The translations under genes were made by a program, and so were the position numbers. DNA of 38,312 nucleotides from the NCBI GenBank assembly GCA_035295165.1, contig DATGJN010000037.1:1-38312 (forward strand), written 5' to 3'. The number at the start of each line of letters is the position of its first letter. Position 1 is the first letter of the stretch. Positions 36,119 through 38,312 of this stretch are shown here, one piece after another. Below the pieces are notes generated by a model. That model ran no database searches and was not told the origin of the DNA. It was given only the letters and a program-made list of their open reading frames with translations. This stretch comes from a bacterium (GTDB taxonomy: Bacteria > Sysuimicrobiota > Sysuimicrobiia > Sysuimicrobiales > Segetimicrobiaceae).

Positions 36119-36648
36119 CGTCGTTCCTTCCACCTTGTTCTCGTGGTCGAAGTTTTCAACGTCATCAGGTTCGTGCCGTTCACCGTGACACCCAGCGCGA
36201 AAGCGATTGTCCGTTTCTCGGAGTCGGTCATTGTGAGCAGCGCCCCCGTCACGAATTCCCGGGCCCGTCCCCACCCTTCGGCGACATCACTACCTGGATC
36301 GGGTGCACAACGGATCGTCCGAGCAAACACTCCGATAGGCTGCTCCGAGGTCTCCGCACTGTCCCAGGCGGTTTCGACATCGTCCCATGTCGCGCATCGC
36401 GGGGTCGGATCGCCTTCCGCCACAATCCCTCGGGTACGGTGGGAGAGAACGGATCGGCGGGGTTGGGACGTGACGGACGGGACGGAGTGAAATTCTCCAG
36501 GCGGCTCACCGCGCCAAGCGCATTGGAGACTGCGCCCGACGCCGCGGATCGAAGATTCCGGGCTCCGTGGTTGGTCGCCGCTTGAAGCTGGGCGGACGGC
36601 GTAGGCTGTCCGGGGTTCGCCCAACCCTGAATCCAATTGCGCGAGCAT
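36115..36648 (-). pseudogene. Hypothetical gene cut by MITE-like element and frameshifted
   Basis: The end of this gene reads TWDDVETAWDSAETSEQPIG, VFARTIRCAPDPGSDVAEGW and ALLTMTDSEKRTIAFALGV to a TGA that overlaps the next start (ATGA). Its upstream part reads best in another frame: LQAATNHGARNLRSAASGAV, SNALGAVSRLENFTPSRPS. A shift near 36420-36450 would join them. The N-terminal side stops at the MITE-like element at 36649, and similar Ala-rich sequence continues beyond it. Function is unknown. Confidence 0.4.
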
Positions 36649-36757
36649 CTAGTGTCCTGAATCAGAGATCCGCTAACATGGTCTGGTGAGATTCGCTTGT
36701 ATTATCACCACCTCGGGGTTCAGAATTATGGAATCAACTTTCGACTCAGGACACTAG
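36649..36757. mobile_element. 109-bp MITE-like element of IS630 type
   Basis: Perfect 12-bp inverted ends CTAGTGTCCTGA (36649-36660) and TCAGGACACTAG (36746-36757) enclose 85 bases without a gene. The outer TA in CTAG at each side fits TA target duplication by IS630/Tc1-type transposases. GTGTCCTGA resembles the TAGTGTAGCGTCCTGA end of the partial IS630 element at 38174-38189, a possible source of transposase. Confidence 0.65.
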
Positions 36758-37060
36758 CAACTTGCTAGCTACCGTGCCCCGAACAACAGCCCGCGCGGGA
36801 GTTGAGGTTGCGAGACCTTGCGCGGCCCGCCTTGCTACGTTTCTCAGACCCGAGGAAGCGATACCGGGCGCTCCTTCCAAACCAGCCCGCGATCCCTCCG
36901 AGGAGACCTCGCAGACGGATGAGGCCATCGCCGAAAGCCCGAAGATCGCCGAAGTGCCCGCGAGGTCCAACGGGCTCTTTCAGCCCCAAATACGTGCTCC
37001 AGAGTCGAGTGAGGTCCGCGGGACCCAGGTCGTTGTTATTATAGCTGGTGTGTTCGGCAT
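36758..37060 (-). pseudogene. N-terminal part of the interrupted hypothetical gene
   Basis: ATG 37060 (AAAGGA upstream) begins MPNTPAIITTTWVPRTSLDS and meets TGA after 26 codons. The adjoining frame continues DLAGTSAIFGLSAMASSV, GLRNVARRAAQGLATSTPAR and AVVRGTVASKLL up to the MITE-like element. Its Ala/Ser-rich style matches the sequence on the other side, so it is probably the same gene or operon. One further frameshift is needed. Function is unknown. Confidence 0.35.
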
Positions 37061-37094
37061 GCACGTGTTCCTTTCGCATTGTCTGATTGTCAGG

Positions 37095-38091
37095 CTAGTG
37101 CCGGTTCAATTTGATTGATCGGAATAGGTACAGCGGGCAGGTGGTGCTGCCCGTCCGGTGGTTGCGCCACGTGAGGTACCGGCTGATGCGACGACGGCGG
37201 ACCAGATGCGTGGGATCATCCGACCCGGCCACGGTGAACCGGCGCATCGTGCCGAGGTGCGACTCGATAAGATTCAACCAGCTCGCATACGTCGGCTGGG
37301 GGACGACGGTGATCCGCTGCGTAGCAGGCGCGCAGCCGCCGGAAGGCGGCCAAGACATCCCGCGCCGTCTTCCGGCGCCGGCACGTGCCCATCCGACAAT
37401 CGCCGTGCACGTCATAGACGCCCAGGAATTGCTCGGTCCCCTGCGTGCGGCGGTACGTGGCCCGCTGGCGGCGGGGGTGGCCCACCCGCGCCAGCCCGAC
37501 CCGGGGGATCGGGTGCAGTTCCAGCGGCCCCACTCGTCGAAACAGATCCCCGCTCCGCCCCGCGGCCGCCGCTCGTAGAGACGGAGGATGCGCGTTTTTT
37601 GCTTCGAACGCCGGATCGGGCCACGCTTTCCAGGTCTTGAGCCGCTGGGGCGTCACCCCTTCCCGCCGCAACACCCGCCGGACCCACTCATCCGTGATCG
37701 GCGGCAAGAGGCCCCGGTGCTTGCAGTACGCGGTGAGCTTGCCCGTGGACCACTCGGTAAACGGCAGCCCCAGATCGGCCGGGCGACTGAGGGCGACTTT
37801 GACGAGCTCCCGGATCTGCGGGCCGAGGAGAATCGGCTCCCGGCCCCACGGGTTCGTCGGCCGCTCGAACGTCTCGAACCCGGAGGTGTTGAAGCGGTGA
37901 ATCCACTGGTACACGGTTTGCGCGTGGCAGCTCAGCCGATCGGCAATGACGGGGACGGTGCGCCCCCGCGCCGCTCCGGCGATGATCTGGTAGCGCTGGT
38001 ACAAGCGCATGGGCAGCGTGCGGGTCCGGAGCTTGGCCTGGAGCTGGCGCTGTTCGCTGGGGCGCATGCGACGAAGGGTGAGCGGGTGCAT
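37095..38091 (-). pseudogene. IS630 transposase with homopolymer frameshifts
   Basis: ATG 38091 has GGAGG six bases upstream. The helix-turn-helix part reads RLYQRYQIIAGAARGRTVPV, DRLSCHAQTVYQWIHRFN, TEWSTGKLTAYCKHRG and ITDEWVRRVLRREGVTPQR. Near 37600 one base is missing from an A-run, and the true continuation KTRILRLYERRP then ICFDEWG lies in another frame. A missing C near 37535 shifts it back to PLELHPIP. A last shift near 37400-37300 leads to TYASWLNLIESHLGTMRRF and RRISRYLTWRNHR. The final TAG lies in the element end. It needs at least three repairs. Confidence 0.85.
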
Positions 38092-38175
38092 GGGGGCCTC
38101 CGCTGCAGCGACGTATGGGGCGTCCGGTTGCCCCCCATCATCCCACCTGCGCCAAACCAAATTGGCGGAGCACTA
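37096..38175 (-). mobile_element. IS630-family element with TA borders
   Basis: The left end CTAGTGCCGGTTCAATTTG (37095 onward) and the right end, read inward on the minus strand from 38176 as CTAGTGCTCCGCCAATTTGG, are imperfect inverted repeats. Each is bordered by TA (37096-37097 and 38174-38175), as expected. The element contains one damaged transposase gene on the minus strand. Confidence 0.78.
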
Positions 38176-38197
38176 GTGTAGCGTCCTGAAAGTACGG

Positions 38198-38312
38198 TTA
38201 CATAACACGGAGCGGATCTCCCGTGTAGGTCCACGCGAACGGTTTGGCATCGACATTGTACTCGGCGATGGCACGCAAGATGGTCTTGATGAGCTCTTGC
38301 CTGGAGGGAAAG
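38198..38312 (-). pseudogene. IS630-family transposase C-terminus, cut by the window edge
   Basis: The minus frame ending in TAA at 38198-38200 reads QELIKTILRAIAEYNVD then AKPFAWTYTGDPLRVM, the classic end of an IS630 transposase. The remainder lies beyond the window. Its end sequence TAGTGTAGCGTCCTGA (38174-38189) abuts the other IS630 element at a shared TA. Whether the gene is intact cannot be told from here. Confidence 0.8.

Overview
The window is a piece of a high-GC bacterial chromosome: coding is dense on both strands, most genes carry Shine-Dalgarno sites, and one canonical sigma-70-type promoter is visible. No rRNA, tRNA or marker gene fixes the lineage. The gene mix (amphi-Trp, CsbD, Lmo0937-like, VIT1-like and NRAMP-like proteins, glycogen debranching) fits a free-living, stress-tolerant soil, sediment or subsurface bacterium. 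Any narrower assignment would be a guess.

Layout. 1-3000 is a nest of mobile elements: a complete IS21-family element (istA/istB) ends inside the 5' part of a group II intron, next to an ISL3-type transposase remnant. 3456-7306 is a minus-strand signalling operon with its own promoter: a STAS anti-sigma antagonist followed by a 1112-residue membrane protein that fuses PAS and GAF sensing, a SpoIIE/PP2C phosphatase and an RsbW-like kinase domain. 7364-9876 holds a ribbon-helix-helix-like ORF, a decayed conserved hypothetical gene and a decayed IS481 transposase. 10114-11451 is an NRAMP-like transporter with non-canonical metal-site motifs. 12005-13353 is an IS256 element with a frameshifted transposase. 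13740-16025 has an amphi-Trp protein and much degenerate sequence.

16026-22396 is a carbohydrate block: a GT4 glycosyltransferase, a PPC/DUF296 protein and an amylo-alpha-1,6-glucosidase-type debranching enzyme, split by a frameshifted IS5-like transposase. 22658-23699 has a two-membrane-segment Ser-Gln-Pro repeat protein broken by one stop codon, then a VIT1-like transporter. 23933-27248 is a broken IS1634 transposase followed by an intact IS1182 element with perfect inverted repeats and a CTAG duplication. 27521-34689 is a stress and envelope block: CsbD, a Lmo0937-like peptide, several small membrane proteins in overlapping order, an AI-2E-family permease, a Met-rich exported protein with a clear terminator, a small Cys-motif protein and a second STAS protein that lacks the usual phosphoacceptor serine. 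34690-38312 is a decayed Ala/Gly/Ser-rich gene cluster split by a 109-bp MITE-like element, then two abutting IS630 elements.

Together, the intact genes suggest sensing and stress response (STAS, phosphatase/kinase), metal transport (NRAMP-like, VIT1-like, Met-rich protein), polysaccharide handling and envelope upkeep. Almost every mobile gene and many small genes carry single-base or short-repeat slippage lesions, while the large conserved genes are open. I read this as an accessory island in decay rather than as bad sequence, but only read-level data can settle that.
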